NCBI GenBank assembly: GCA_914767715.1
Contig: OU612073.1
Span: 20,584,001-20,648,000 of the forward strand
Length of the DNA stretch: 64,000 nt
Direction of reading: 5' to 3'
Origin: Membranipora membranacea
Lineage: Eukaryota > Bryozoa > Gymnolaemata > Cheilostomatida > Membraniporidae
A model generated the notes under the pieces. It had not been told where the DNA came from, did no database searches, and worked only from the letters and a program-made list of their open reading frames with translations. The translations under genes were made by a program, and so were the position numbers. This document shows, piece after piece, positions 23,201 to 35,546 of this stretch. Each line of letters starts with the position of its first letter. Position 1 is the first letter of the stretch.

Positions 23201-26200
23201 AGCTCATATTGTGGGCCCAGATGAACTCGTTGTTTCCTGGGTTGACGGTAGATACCATCTTGTTAGTGAACACAACAGTGTCCATCTCCTGAGAACGGGG
23301 AATGGCTGGTCTCTGGAATCTGATCAGAGATCTGGTGGTTGGGTAGTTGTGCTCGTAGAAAGTGGTCATGTTTCCAGTCATGTTACGGACTCTGTTGTTA
23401 GACTCAGATGAGAGGGTGAAGTACTGGAAGTAGTACAGGGATCCGAGAGAGTCAGACCTCAGGAACCTGCAAGACAATGAAAATGATAACTGTTATATCG
23501 TGTACTGAATTTGCAATAAAGTGAAAAAGAACCTCAACCAATACATCACTTATTTGCTAGTTTTAGATACCCATTTTGTGAGCTACATACTGCTGGGTGG
23601 AGATTGGCTCTGGCTGCCATTGCTCTTCCTCATTGTCCTGGCTTCCCCAAAGGAAGTCAAACATGCCTCCGTTCTTGTTCTGCTGCTTCTGTGACTGTCT
23701 CTGGCTCTGTTTCTGTTGGCTCCAGTTCTGGGCCTCCATGTTCTCAAGCTCTGAGGACTGGAAGAATCTTCCTCCAACGGTGAAGGTGAAATTCCTCTGG
23801 GAGGAGGTGTCTGGTTTAAGGGAGATCTTGATGTGTTGGTTCTGGGTTGATGGGCTGGTTGGCAGGAGGTGGAGTCTTTCTCTGATGAAGTTGTACAGCT
23901 GAGATTTGTCAACATCACACTCGGCCTGAAGAGATTCATATACACCATCACAATGAAGCATGGCATTATTTGTTCACTTTTCATAGGTAACCATTTCCTG
24001 TACGTCAGATTGATATGGCGCACAATAATGTGGAATTATGGTATGCAGGTCCTCAAGGAAATAGACGACACACTAAAACAAAACTTATGGCCTTACCTGG
24101 GCATTGATCTCAACACTCTTCATACTCTTGAACTGATGAGTGAAGTGCTGTCTCTGGGAGTCATCAGTCTTCATCTCCTTGTTGCAGACATTTCTAGACT
24201 TGATAACTACTGGGAGTCTCTGGGGGCGAACAAATGTGACCATCTGGGATCTCAGCTCCTGGGTGCCAAGGTCCTAAAATAATACAATGGAATTACGTGT
24301 GATGTGTGTCAGTTTCCTTCTGAAATCTACAACCATCAATACCTAGTTACTAAGACTTTAGTCTGCTGAATATCATGCCTATTTGAAATGCCAGTCCAGC
24401 TTTAGAGAGAGTTTGAGTTCGATATGTGCCCATTTGCCATCTGATATGTTTGCCATCCAGTGAAAAATAACTTCATGATAACTCATTTACTGCAAATCAT
24501 TTAACACCTACGTTGTTGGACTGAGGCTCTGTGTGGTTCATGACGAATTTGTTCTCCTGAGGAGAGTAGGAAATGGTGTAGTTGGAAGAGTTGACGGTTC
24601 TTCTGACGCTGACAGAGGTTGAGACACCACTGATGGAGAATCCAGCATCAACTGATTGAGTTTGGTAGGTCTGGAGTTCTTTCCTGGGGGTAAAGGAAAA
24701 AAGAGTGTTCTTGCAATTTGTTTGAAACTTCAATCATTTATTATCTCTGGTATCAGTAGATATTTGTGCTTTCCATGCAGTTATATCTTCAGTCTCTGAT
24801 TTCCATAATCACAGTCAAGATCATATTGCGATTCAATGTAAAAACTCGTTATGATTGTTTACACTCAAAATTCTGTAATGATTGCAAGTCAAATGCCTGA
24901 GACTCCAAACTGTCAAAGCAAGTACTAGTTTGAAAGCTAAGATCCTAATTGATAGCCAATTTTTAAGACTTTTCCCAGATTTAATACATTCTATCTGGCC
25001 GCCAAATTGTATTTTGAACACAGCAAAGAACACATTGAGATCTCAAGTTAGAATAAATACACTTAAGTTATACATCTTCATTTGGCCCTCACCTGACTGG
25101 CTTGGTGGTCTCAAATCTGATGGTTGGCATCTCTCCCTTGACAACTCTGATCTTGATCTGTCCATCAACATCAATGACACCACTGTGTACGGTCTCGACA
25201 CTCTGTGACATACCGTTTGGCAGAAGCTTAGTGTTACTGTTTGGTCTGAGGAAGATAGTCTGGAAGAACTTGACTGGGATCTGGACATGTCCATCAGTGT
25301 TGGTTCTCAATCCTGCAAAATAATCACCGTAAATATCTGGCTTGGGTGGTAAAGTGTCCAAATTTGAGAATACAGTGACAGAATGGTTGATCATTTAGGA
25401 GTATGATTCTAGTTCATTATAGCCTCACCTTGCACAATCATGTTGTTGACATCAGACTCATCAAGGTGAATGTATGTAATTGCTTGTCCCATCAGCTTAA
25501 CGCAGATGGTGATGGATGGTTTGACCTGTTCTTTGTTCTTCTGGTTCTGGAGTTTGTCCAGAGCTCTGAGGTCTGCGTGTGAGTTTGAGATGGCAGAGCT
25601 TTGCTGAGTCAGCTTCTGGATCACCTGCTCAAGTCCCTCAGCTCTATATCCGATCTGTTAACAGTAAACAATTATCAGAAACAACGACACCATGAACTTT
25701 TATTCATTTTCAAATGGAATGGTTCTTGCAGCTAAATACCACAAAGTACTTCATTAGCAGTTGAAATAAAATTATGACCATTGATACACAAATTTCTACA
25801 TACCTCAACAAAGTGTTTTCTGACTCCCTCAACCAATGAAAGCTGCATGAAAGCACCAGTTCTGGAGAATCGGGAAGTCTGATTTCCAAGGAAACGGAAC
25901 TTAACGATATCGCCATTATTCTCATCACCGTTCACAGGAATTGCCATCTCGAAGTCAACGGACTGGTGAGAAAGCTGGAATGCTGGGATCTGTCTCAGGA
26001 TAGCTCTGATCTTGGAGTTTCTGCAAATTGATTGGTGTTTATTTAAAAGCTAGTACTGATCAAAATCATTATGAGTTATAAGTGTTGCCACAGATGCAAA
26101 CCAAATCAGAAATGACACCCTTGCAACCATTTTTAGAAAAAAGTTAAAATCTCTTATACTCACCTCTGCTGGTGTCCGGGCTCACGTCTGTGCAGACAGT

Positions 26201-29200
26201 TCTTCAGGTATCTGACAACGAAACTCTTGTACTCGTTGTCATTCTCTTGGGCGAGCTGTTTCTGAACTGAGAGCAGAGATGAGCTTGGGTCACATCTCAT
26301 CACCATCCGGAAAGCAGCGAATCTGATCTCGGAGTCCTCTTGCTGGTTGTTCATCAGTGGGAGCAGACTTTGGAGGGTCTAAAAAATTTAGATTGTGTCA
26401 AGGATTTTGTACTTTTCGGGTTGCCTGCCACAATATTTGGGAAGCTGAGTTGCATCAGATGAACATGGTGAATACAAGAAGTTTTGCCAAGAATCTGATA
26501 TGAGAATCTAAAATTATGATTTACCTGGAGCTGGTTCTGTTGACCAAAGTAGGAGAAAGCCCAGATAGCTTGAATTCTGACAGCTCTGGACTCAGATCTC
26601 TGCAGGAGTCTCTGGACAGTTGGTAGGGACTGGATGTTACCCATGTTGTTGACAGCCTTCAGACAAAGGATCTTGTCCTGCTCAGAGTTGGCAGTACTGA
26701 GACGGCCCTCAACATACTAAAATGGAATTGTGAAATATGAAATCAGAATTTCAATAGAATTGGCCTGTTGATCTTCTCGTTATAACAAACTACACAATGG
26801 CAGTTTGTTGTAAGAATCATTTTATTCAAGCTGGTCAATTTGACAAAGCTCACCTTCTGGTACTTTCTGCAGTTGTCAATGTTGGACTGGTGCTGAGTCT
26901 TCTGGGACTCCTGGACAGCCTCAGATTGCTCTCTCTGCTGGTTGGCGATGTATCTTCTGATCATGGAGGCAAAGCTGAGCATGGCATGCTTGTAGTTAGA
27001 TCTTCTGGTGTTGTCAGATTGCAGGGTTGGCAGGACGGAGTCCTAAAGAATGAAGTCATAACATTCAATTCAGACAAAATAAAGCCATAAAATATTTGGT
27101 CCGTGGAGCAGAATTTATTATTTGGAACTATCGATGTTTTCAACCGATATGACTTCTAATGATCCTGCAGAGAATTTTAACTTCATTGTCTACAGAATGT
27201 TGAAAAGTACAAACCTTCATGGTGTCGAGGAGCTGAGTAGTTGGGAGCTTATCAGCAGACCAGATGGCAAAGATGGAGTTGGCCTCAAGTCCCTGAATCT
27301 GGTTGTCAACAACCTTTTTGCAAAGGAACTTGGCACATCGTGCATTGTTGTCGTTGACATAAGACATGGCGTCAATCAGAAGCTTCCTGTATAGATGAAA
27401 TGACATATTAATAACAGGTTCAATCAAAGTGTCACTCACACGGACAGGTTTTGATATATATTTTCATCAACGACTGGATTATCTATAGTCTCTGTCTGCT
27501 CTTACCTTTGCCATTCTCAATGACATGACCATACATTGAGCTAGAGGGCTACTGAGCGAATAATTATACTGTAAACTTACCATTTCTTGTTGTTGCTGGT
27601 GTTATCATTGCCCTTGGCCTCTTGGAACAGAGTCTGCAGCTGGCTGTTGGTGCACACACTGAGATGGGAAATGAGCTGGCTGAAGACGGTAGTTTGGTCA
27701 TCGTATCTCTGTGAGTCAGAGGTGATGGTCTCGAGTTCGCTTAGGGCATCGCGAACCTGACCAAGTGAAAATAAAAAAGAGATGTGAGTGGTCCACCACA
27801 AAAAGGAACTTTTTTGTTATAATGTATGAGGTATAATTGTGTCACTCTCAGCTTTGCATGTACGACCTTAGTCCAATAAAACTGTGAACATGAAAATTTA
27901 ATCATGATCTGGATGTAATCACCTGCTGGTTGATCTGCTGCTCAGACATCATTGGCTTCTCCTGGCTCTGGGACAGAACCTGCTGCTTCCATGGCTGGCT
28001 GACAGACTGGAAGCTGCATCCAGAAGTGGAGATGGTCTGTTGCTCACTCTCCTCGATCAGGCTCAGAGTCTGGTTGGAGGTGGTCAGCATGAACTGGTTT
28101 GGAGTGTTAGAGGTCTGAAATCTGTACTGAACAGTCTGGACAGCTCTGTGGATAAGGATGTCCTGATGGTTCTCAGAGGTGATGTCATAGAGGGTTCTGA
28201 TCTCGGTCTGTTGCTGCAAATGCATAGTAAGGTGAAATTCATTTCAATACTATTAAGCCAGTAGTGTGTTCTCTGATTTTGTGGCGCAGTCCCAACCAAC
28301 CTCTATAATTCATTTCTTTATGTTCAATCTTTTCATGCTAGTTAAATTAAAATAATAATAACTGGTTAACAATCATAAAAGCCTTTATCTATCTATTAGG
28401 TTGCCCTGAAAACAGTTTTAACTACTTGCTGGGCTGAGATCAGAGCCATTTTCCATATTTGTCGCCCAAGAGTCAGCCCAAACTACATTGTTGTTCAGAA
28501 GGTGATACATGGCGCTTCACCGCATGCGTTCTTATCATAAACTAACCTGACGGCTCTGCTGCTCAGGCTGGCACTGGCAGTTCTTCTGGTTCATGTTGTC
28601 CTCACACTGGCAGTTGTACTGCTGGTGTGGCTGGACATCCTTTCTCTGTCTGTTCAGACTCAGGCATCTTGTCTCATCACGAGATTTGACAACCTGGAAC
28701 CTCTGGGTGCTGTTGTTTGACTGTTGGACCTTCATGGAGCTGTAGCACTCACCATCGAGTCCTTTCTATAATCAAAATAATGTTGATTGTTGTGAGGAAA
28801 GATCTCAATAATTTGTATGAAATATTTTATATTGATAAACTTACATTATGTTAACATTGGCAAACCTAATATTCATTCACAAAGCACAAAGCTGCGCTTC
28901 AAACTTGTTGTCAAGAACTAGAAGAGGCTGATGAGCTTGACGCGAGACTTACCTCGAGGACATCAAAGCTGGTTGAGTTCTCCTTCTCAAGGTTGTTGTA
29001 CTGGAGGTTCTGGGTGACAGAGAAGTCAGAAGCCTGGAGTCTGACCTGAAGCATGCTCAGGATAGATCTCTTAAGATCAACAGACCAGTTAGACTCCTCA
29101 CTGCAGATCTCTATCTCCTCAATCTTTCCAGACTGGTAGCTGTCAAAGAAAGTATGAGCCAACATTAAACTCTTTTTTCAATCACTTGACTATAAATCGG

Positions 29201-30401
29201 ATATGATCTGATGATGTTGTCCTCACAAAGACTTGCTCACACTACTAACCTAATGCTTCCTATAAAATCTTTTAGAGAGTTTTCTACTTTTAGAAAAACA
29301 CTGAGCATTAATTTTCAACCGAACGTGATGTGACAGATCTTGCAAACTTGTAAGTGTTTTCTTCATATTGCTGATATATTGGCTTTACCTGAATTTGATT
29401 GGTCTCTGGAGTCTCTCAGTGACAAGTCTAGCCTGCTCAGATGAGAGAGGAGAGAACTGATCAATAGAGATCTGCTGGCGGACTGGCAGCTGCTGAGGAT
29501 TCTGGATCTCGTGGTTCATGGAGTAAACCTGAACCTCATCGAGCTAAAAGTTTAGAAATGATAATTAGCTTTTGAAGAAATTCTATCCATCATATTTTTT
29601 TTGTTTTAGATATAAAAATAATACATTCCGTCTCATGGTTTATGGCGAAAGGTGCAATATCGTCTAGCGTAGGTTGGAATTACATAACATTTCAAGCAAA
29701 CCAGAGAAGACTGACATTTAAGTTTTTACTCAGAATAGTCAGACCCAGAACTTTAATTACCTAACTAAAAATATTGATGTCAAGTACCCTACCTGAAGAG
29801 TGGCAGCAGTAGCAGAACTGAAAGCGATTTTGGCTTTGGAGGTGATCTTGATTCCACTGTACTGTTTGCTCAGATGTGGAATTCCGGTCAGTACCTGAGA
29901 TTCGTACTTGTATACATACTCGTTTCCAGAGGTGAATTCTAATAAAAACAGAGAGGAGATTACAGTATGAGAATGCGCTACTGCGGTATATAACTGAAAC
30001 CACGGTAACAATTCATCTTTGGTCCGGCTGCTGCTCAGAATCATGCCGAAATTGATTGAATTGGTTAACTTACTGTTGTTCTGTGTGATTGGTGCACCAG
30101 ACTCATCACTAGTTGGCCACCAGGAACAGGCACCTGTTAAATAGACACCACAAAACTCTTTGTAACAAAACATTAATTAGCGGTAATTGTCCTTTCTCTG
30201 CTTCAGAGGAGACAACCCTGTCTCAGCCATTCAAGTATTAGATATACAGATATGTTTTAAAACTCGGAGTGATGATATTATGTCTTGCAGGCATAGCAAC
30301 ATCTTGGTATGTCTGACTAAAGATGAGAACTCATAATGAATAGAATAATTAAAATAAAACTTACCAGTTGCCACCAGGGCGGCTAAAAAGAGAAGCTTCA
30401 T
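20287..30401 (-). CDS. Vitellogenin-like gene B, complete, 26 exons, 1719 aa
   Basis: Secreted yolk lipoprotein precursor. Exons: 30401-30365, 30133-30074, 29938-29793, 29543-29389, 29139-28953, 28765-28547, 28213-27923, 27756-27581, 27386-27215, 27042-26854, 26716-26525, 26378-26164, 26020-25804, 25654-25429, 25312-25093, 24683-24512, 24273-24097, 23925-23591, 23466-23163, 23002-22607, 22359-22167, 22037-21871, 21620-21372, 21223-21032, 20868-20697, 20387-20287 (TAG). All are GT-AG and in phase (5160 nt).

Signal peptide about 1-15. Vitellogenin N/LPD_N runs about 33-680 (barrel motif DLKRSILSMLQ; helical repeats such as LKAVNNMGNIQ). The DUF1943-like region is about 680-960. Gln-rich stretches lie in exons 18 and 20. 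VWD runs about 1427-1630 with CGLC. The tail is Cys-rich (PVCSSRC, about 1630-1719), as in other vitellogenins. VWD plus this length excludes MTP and apoB. The protein family is clear; yolk function is inferred from family. Confidence 0.92.
20393..20492. repeat. Tandem repeat of about 27 bp, four units, in intron 25 of gene B
   Basis: Units of the form AAATAGTATGTAATGTATTA repeat four times with small changes. The repeat starts just inside the intron next to the exon 26 acceptor. It is absent from the same intron of C and D. Confidence 0.85.
21032..22037 (-). other. Gene B exons 22-24: von Willebrand factor D domain
   Basis: Residues about 1427-1629. The domain opens with CVIQ.P.S.TFG, then TDCEVILAGDC, a strand-rich middle with QCD..KCEVLSEKYGVYV, and the closing MCGLC motif. 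This is the usual vitellogenin VWD order. It is present and well conserved in all copies whose 3' end is visible, including pseudogene A'. Confidence 0.8.
22607..23002 (-). other. Gene B exon 20 with an expanded Gln-rich tract
   Basis: The exon is 132 codons long against 97-99 in A', C and D. The excess is a ~47-residue stretch that is about two thirds Gln, broken by single Trp, Ser, Gly and Asn. It is encoded by mixed CAG and CAA codons (22636-22785). It lies between conserved YLN..S and FNIS.T.RPSSNR segments, so it is an internal linker. Mixed codons argue for an older, selected tract rather than a fresh CAG expansion. Confidence 0.8.
26164..29938 (-). other. Gene B exons 3-12: vitellogenin N (LPD_N) lipid-binding domain
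   Basis: These ten exons (residues about 33-680) encode the part that carries lipid and binds the oocyte receptor in known vitellogenins. The barrel half opens with the family-typical start (SGNEYVYKYESQVLTG). It contains the KRSILSMLQ strand-helix motif and two nearby Cys segments (GECYS and ETRCLSL) in places where relatives form disulfides. The helical half (exons 8-12) consists of paired-helix units such as EQDKILCLKAVNNMG and RAVRIQAIWAFSYF. Confidence 0.75.
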
Positions 30402-30484
30402 GATTGCAGTGAGCTGCTAGTTTTCACTATTCAGCTCAGACAACCAAGGAATGATTTCTGGTGTCAATCATCCCGCCTTATATA
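30402..30484 (-). promoter_or_regulatory. TATA-box promoter and 5' UTR of gene B
   Basis: TATATAAGG at 30484-30476 on the minus strand, followed by the same conserved leader seen upstream of A, C and D. The leader ends right before the ATG at 30401. Confidence 0.7.
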
Positions 30485-32982
30485 CCCTCTGAATACATAC
30501 CTTTTGGCTTCTTTCTGCCCTGGATAACACACCATAGTAGGCGATGCTCCACATCTTTGCAACCTGCAACACTCCTCCACAACCTCAATAAAGCTCATCA
30601 TTAGGCTCCTCTACCCAACAAAAGTACATTGACCTGTTATGTGTCTACTTTCAGTTTCAATGATTGGATCATAGGCTAAAATCAAAGATCATTCTGATAA
30701 TTTTTTCAAAACAAACAAAATCTCAGCTGTTTAATATGTCAGTTGCCTAAACAAAATCCGGATAAACATGTAATGATAGAGATCGTTACTGGAAGGCTGT
30801 AAAATATAAACTAGATCTTTGTGCCTCCCTTTACCTGCCAATCAGCAAATACACAATCAATTTTAGGTCTAAACCTTACTTAGCTAGACGTTTAAACAAT
30901 TCTCTATGCCGAACAATTTAGAACATACAAAACTTTGCAGAAGTAGTGATGGTTGATGGTTGTCACCTCATATGATTCAAATTAAATATTTAACATTCAT
31001 CCTGTTATATGTGACCATTTTCCAGAATTTGGACAAACAAAAACTATTTACTCAACTTTACTCAACCCGCCTAACCTTGCACAGCAGTAAGTTTCCATCA
31101 GGAACACAACAACCGAAAGTTTCACCAACTGTAAGCCTCAAAATGAAGAAATATTGGGATAGAGTCCTGGTCCTTTATGATGGGAGCTGCCCTATTGATA
31201 AAGAAAGAAGAAGAGAAGAAAAACACTGTGATTTTTTATAATATAACCCAAAGCACAAATTAGTCGGTAGCCCTAACAATCAATGAAATAGAAGTAATGG
31301 CAAATTAAGTATATTGAGGGGGGATTGGACTGGGACGCTTAGAGTATTGAGGGGGGGATTGGACTGGGACGCTTAGAGAGGGGGGATTGGACTGGGACGC
31401 TTAGAGAGGGGGGATTGGACTGGGACTCTTAGAGAGGGGGGTATTGGACTGGGACGCGTAGAGAGGGGGGGATTGGACTGGGACGCTTAGAGAGGCGGGA
31501 TTGGACTGGGACGCTTAGAGAGGGGGGATTGGACTGGGACGCGTAGAGAGGGGGGATTGGACTGGGACGCGTAGAGAGGGGGGATTGGACTGGGACGCGT
31601 AGAGAGGGGGGGATTGGACTGGGACGCGTAGAGTATTGTATTGACCAGACCCTCATATTATTCTCGTTTCATCATTAGCGGAGAGGCAAGTTAGACATCC
31701 ATGTTAAATGAATCTGTAATCACCTGAAAAAACCCTCCAGTTCCAGACAATAATATCGAAAGTGCTACACGATAGTATTGCCAAAAATAAGTATTATGCA
31801 ACAAAAACAGGCATAGGTTTATTTGGCTAGCGGTATTTTTCCCTATTTTGTTTAACATGCACTCTTAGGATTTATCGATGAACAGATACCATCATATTAA
31901 CATGTCTTACATCTCTGCACTTCCTCCAGGCAACATCAATATAGATATATTTGTGTTGATCAAGAGGTTATCAGTGTGATGATCCCATTATTATCAGTTC
32001 AGTGAGATCCTTGTTTGTATACAACACAACAGCTTGTTTGGTTTGTCATCATCTTTTGTAGGGCATTTTGAGATAAAAAGTGAAATGTAGAACTAAGATT
32101 TGACATTTTGCCCCACTTATATTACAATATTATAATTTGATCGTCAGATACAAGGATGAGATGAATCTAGTTTGATTCAATTTGTCTGTATTTCGAGTTG
32201 ATCCCTCTCTAGCCGGCAGCACCTTTTATTGTCTGTTGTACATTATCATCACCAGTGTCTATCCAGTTGGCGGTTGACGTGAGGGGGGGGGTAACTCAGA
32301 ATTGAATCTCCTGCTCTGCCTCACAATATTTATCAACATCCTTAATTTTTTTTAACATTTTCTTAAAGTCTCAAAAGCCCATAAAGAAATTTTGCCTCAG
32401 TGGATCTCGACACACTCATGTGCATCTAGCTAAGCTTACAGGGCATTCACTAACAATGGTTTGATTGTAATAAATTAGAGCTCAATTCTATTCTTTTGTT
32501 ATTACTGGTTTAAAATTTCCTCTAATTTCTAATTTCATAATCCTGTCAGTTTTGGGCAAATTAATGATAATCTTCATGGCCAAGAGACTATTTAGCAATA
32601 CTCATTGCAAACCACAATAAATAATAATTATGATGTTAAAGTAAATAGAGCCATGCTATTGGGTTATCACTCTTAACACTATTGTCTTCGGCAGAACTAT
32701 GCTTTCATCTACTATCTGCTTTTCTGAATTTACATTAGTTGGTTAGTCAACAAAGTAACAAACAAAGAAAATCAATTGGCATTGCTCTCAACTATAAAGA
32801 GAAAACTACCTTCAAAGGATGACTTGTGTACCCGAACCAACTCACAATAAATTATGAGAAAACTGGTCAGATCTTTTTCATTGCATCAAATAAGATTACA
32901 AACTATTATTTTAGTGCTGAGTAATTCACATGACTTAAGCTCAGATCTAAGCTAATAGAAATTCAGTATGAATGGATGCTGA
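30485..32982. other. Upstream region of gene B
   Basis: 30485-31310 is upstream sequence shared with gene A, with differences scattered evenly and no protein constraint. The G-rich minisatellite follows. 31640-32982 is AT-rich unique sequence whose right part (from about 32540) resembles the spacer upstream of C near 48000-48350, showing that the spacers are duplicates. No gene is seen. Confidence 0.6.
31311..31637. repeat. G-rich minisatellite, about 11 units of 28-34 bp
   Basis: Same unit as at 2758-3014 (runs of 6-7 G, then ATTGGACTGGGACG, then CTTAGAGAG or CGTAGAGAG). Its right edge passes into ordinary spacer (TATTGACCAGACC), so this is likely the original position. The copy near gene A is the one joined to a rearrangement. 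Confidence 0.9.
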
Positions 32983-34728
32983 CCATTATCGCTAAGGAAA
33001 GCTACTCTACCAAAATTCAACAACAACTAGTCAAACAACCTGCAAAAGCATGGACAGATATAAAGAAAATTAGTGGGCTACCTACTAGCACCAACACAAC
33101 TCCTAAGCAGAACCTATTTGCCCCAGATGACCTGAATACCTTCTTCACCAGATATGAGAAACCTATACCCGTCCCGCCTGTGATAAACAATTCTAACACT
33201 ACAGCACCACCACTAGAAATAAAAGAAGATATAGTCCTCAAACAGCTCAGTGGACTTAACCCTAGGAAAGGCCCCGGACCAGATGGCCTTATTCCCAAAG
33301 TTTTAAAGCTATGCTCCAACCAGCTGGCGCCTATCATCACTAGACTGTTCAGCTCCTCTATCAACTCTAAAACTACACCTGCTTCATGGAAATCGGCTAT
33401 AATAAAACCTCTACCAAAAGTCAAAGACCCTGCTCAACATAAACAATATCGACCAATAGCGCTAACTAGCTGTCTCTGCAAGATGATGGAGCGGCTTGTA
33501 AAACATTATATTATGGCTCATACTCCTATGGATAGATACCAGTTCGCATATCAAGCTAATCGGTCTACACAAGATGCCCTGCTCTGTCTAACTTCGACCG
33601 TCACCAGCTTTATTGACCAGAAGGCTTCACACTATGCTAGATGTCTCTTCTTAGACTTTTCATCGGCCTTTAACACTATACATGTTCCTGATCTTATCTC
33701 GCAGCTAACTCATCTTGACTCCAATGTCACTGAGTGGATCTACAGCTTCTTATCTAACAGAGTGCAAAGAACTGTTGTTGATGGTAAAACTTCAAATGCT
33801 ATTATAACGAACACCGGCGCCCCCCAGGGCTGCTGTCTGTCTCCCCTTTTGTTCTCCATATATACAAACCGGATTACCTCAAACCTGAGTAATGTTACAA
33901 TAATTAAGTACGCAGATGACACTTGCATCATAGGCTGCATAGCTAATCAATCAGATCTCAACTCCTATTTTGATGAAATCCATAGAATTGCTAAACAATG
34001 TGCTGATTTAAATCTTTTATTAAACCCTACTAAGACCCAGGAAATGATGCTATCCACCCAATATGTTAAACCTTCTACCCCTACACTTGTTTTAAATGAA
34101 ACTGCTATTGCTTTTAGTGATAAAGTTAAATATCTTGGTGTATTAGTTGACGATAAGCTGCGTTTTAATGATCATGTGCATGGTATAGTTTCAACCGCCT
34201 CTCAAAGGATGTATGTAGTCAGGAATTTTGTATTTTTAAGCTCTAAATCACTATCAAATATGCTTTTTAAAAGTTTTATTGTATCACGAATCTCCTATTG
34301 CTTACCCATTATTTTTAAAAGCTTGTATGCTGCTGACAAGCAACGCCTGTGTAAAATTTTCAAGGACGCTATTAAGTTAGGCATTGAACATCCCGATATT
34401 TATACCATGATGGACAATCAGACACGAACACTGGCCTTACGCTATATTCACGATGAGGATCATTTCATCAATGATTTGTTGAGTAAATGTCCATCTGGCA
34501 GATACCGTACAGTAAAACATAGAAGCTCACTGGGGAGAGACTGTTTTCTGCGTCATATCACTCTTATTTTAAACGAAATACTTTTTTAGACAGAGATTTG
34601 ATTTTTTATTCCAAGTGTCTTCGCTTTTTCTTGCTGATTCAAAGTGCCAGCAGGTACACTGTATTTCGCGACTCATTTTTTCTTTTAATAATGCTGTCAG
34701 TGATAGTAATAAAAAAAAATCCATCCAT
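32983..34728 (+). mobile_element. LINE copy 2, 5'-truncated
   Basis: Starts at the point corresponding to about 4392 of copy 1 and runs through the RT domain, stop and 3' UTR into an A-run plus short ATCC-type tail (34710-34728). It differs from copy 1 by a small number of scattered substitutions. The insertion lies in the spacer between B and C; the homologous C-D spacer near 48350 lacks it. Confidence 0.85.
32985..34589 (+). pseudogene. LINE reverse transcriptase ORF fragment, open to its natural stop
   Basis: Encodes the linker and the complete RT core with motifs RPIALTS, DFSSAFNTI, GAPQGCCLSP and catalytic KYADDTC, then the C-terminal domain. It lacks the endonuclease. An ATG in the flank at 32976 happens to be in frame, but no promoter or leader supports translation. 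The RT residues look intact, unlike the element as a whole. Confidence 0.8.
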
Positions 34729-34865
34729 TGGCTCGCCGTAGTTGATGCTACTCAGCGCGAGCTGAATCTTCGAGCTCAATGCGATCCGGGAGGTATTCCC
34801 AAGGGTCGAACAGCTCCTAAATTTGCTCAGCTCGACCTCATGGGAACACAGAAATAGGTGTATTT
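34729..34865. other. Extra ~135 bp segment attached to the 3' end of LINE copy 2
   Basis: A stretch richer in GC than its surroundings, directly after the LINE tail and before the spacer resumes its similarity to 48370-48530. It is in neither the C-D spacer nor after LINE copy 1. It could be a 3'-transduced piece of the source locus or an independent insertion. I do not recognise it. Confidence 0.45.
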
Positions 34866-35546
34866 GAGAAGCCACCAGAGGACCCTTATTTGTTAAAAAG
34901 AAATGGAAATCGGTAGAGGTATGTGAAAGACCCTGTCGTATGACATGTGATAATTATTAGGCTTCTAGGGCAATCCCTACTTGGGGACCTCTAAGTCTAT
35001 CACTAGAAACAAACTAAACCTAAACTAATTGTTCAGAATAGCAGACTTGGCCATCCTGACGATGACTGACGACGACATCTGTGACGTATTTTCTCGGTTT
35101 GTTGGTGCAACCCGTAATTCACATATATATCCCCGCAGCATATTGAGAAATATAAAAATATGTAAGCTGTTACATATTTAGTAGATGTACCAGTCATGGG
35201 TTTATTGTAATGCAGTTTATTAGTTTCGAAATAAAATTTTGTATGATCAGAAAACTTGGGAAAAGAAATCAGCATGTAACATAATTCTGTTCTATGCAAT
35301 ATAACATTTTGCTTCAAATTGTAAAAAAAGGGACTAGAATTTACATAGTTGGGGTCTGTTACTGAGGTTTAAATCAGTGGGGTCTATTGATAAAAAATGT
35401 TGTGGATGGTCGGTAGTGTATTTGTCAGTTCTGGCAAGACAAAAAGAATATGTGTACATGAAAAGAGCTTTCTGCATGTATACAGAAGATGTAGCGATGC
35501 TAAATATATTCATCGTTAATCAGAGGTAATCGTTGGTGGGTAGGAT
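34866..35546. other. 3' flank of gene C
   Basis: Similar along most of its length to 48370-48943 downstream of D, including the likely 3' UTR just after the stop codon (35470-35546). No ORF of note. Confidence 0.6.

Noticed and set aside
23211-24282. Antisense ORFs on the plus strand across gene B
   Set aside because: They overlap well-supported minus-strand exons and cross their introns; they are shadows.
30485-31300. Hormone response elements (TGACCT half-sites) upstream of the yolk genes
   Set aside because: Only scattered half-sites are seen, none in a conserved palindromic arrangement across copies.
31429-31656. Pro/Ser-rich ORF on the minus strand
   Set aside because: It is only the translated minisatellite.
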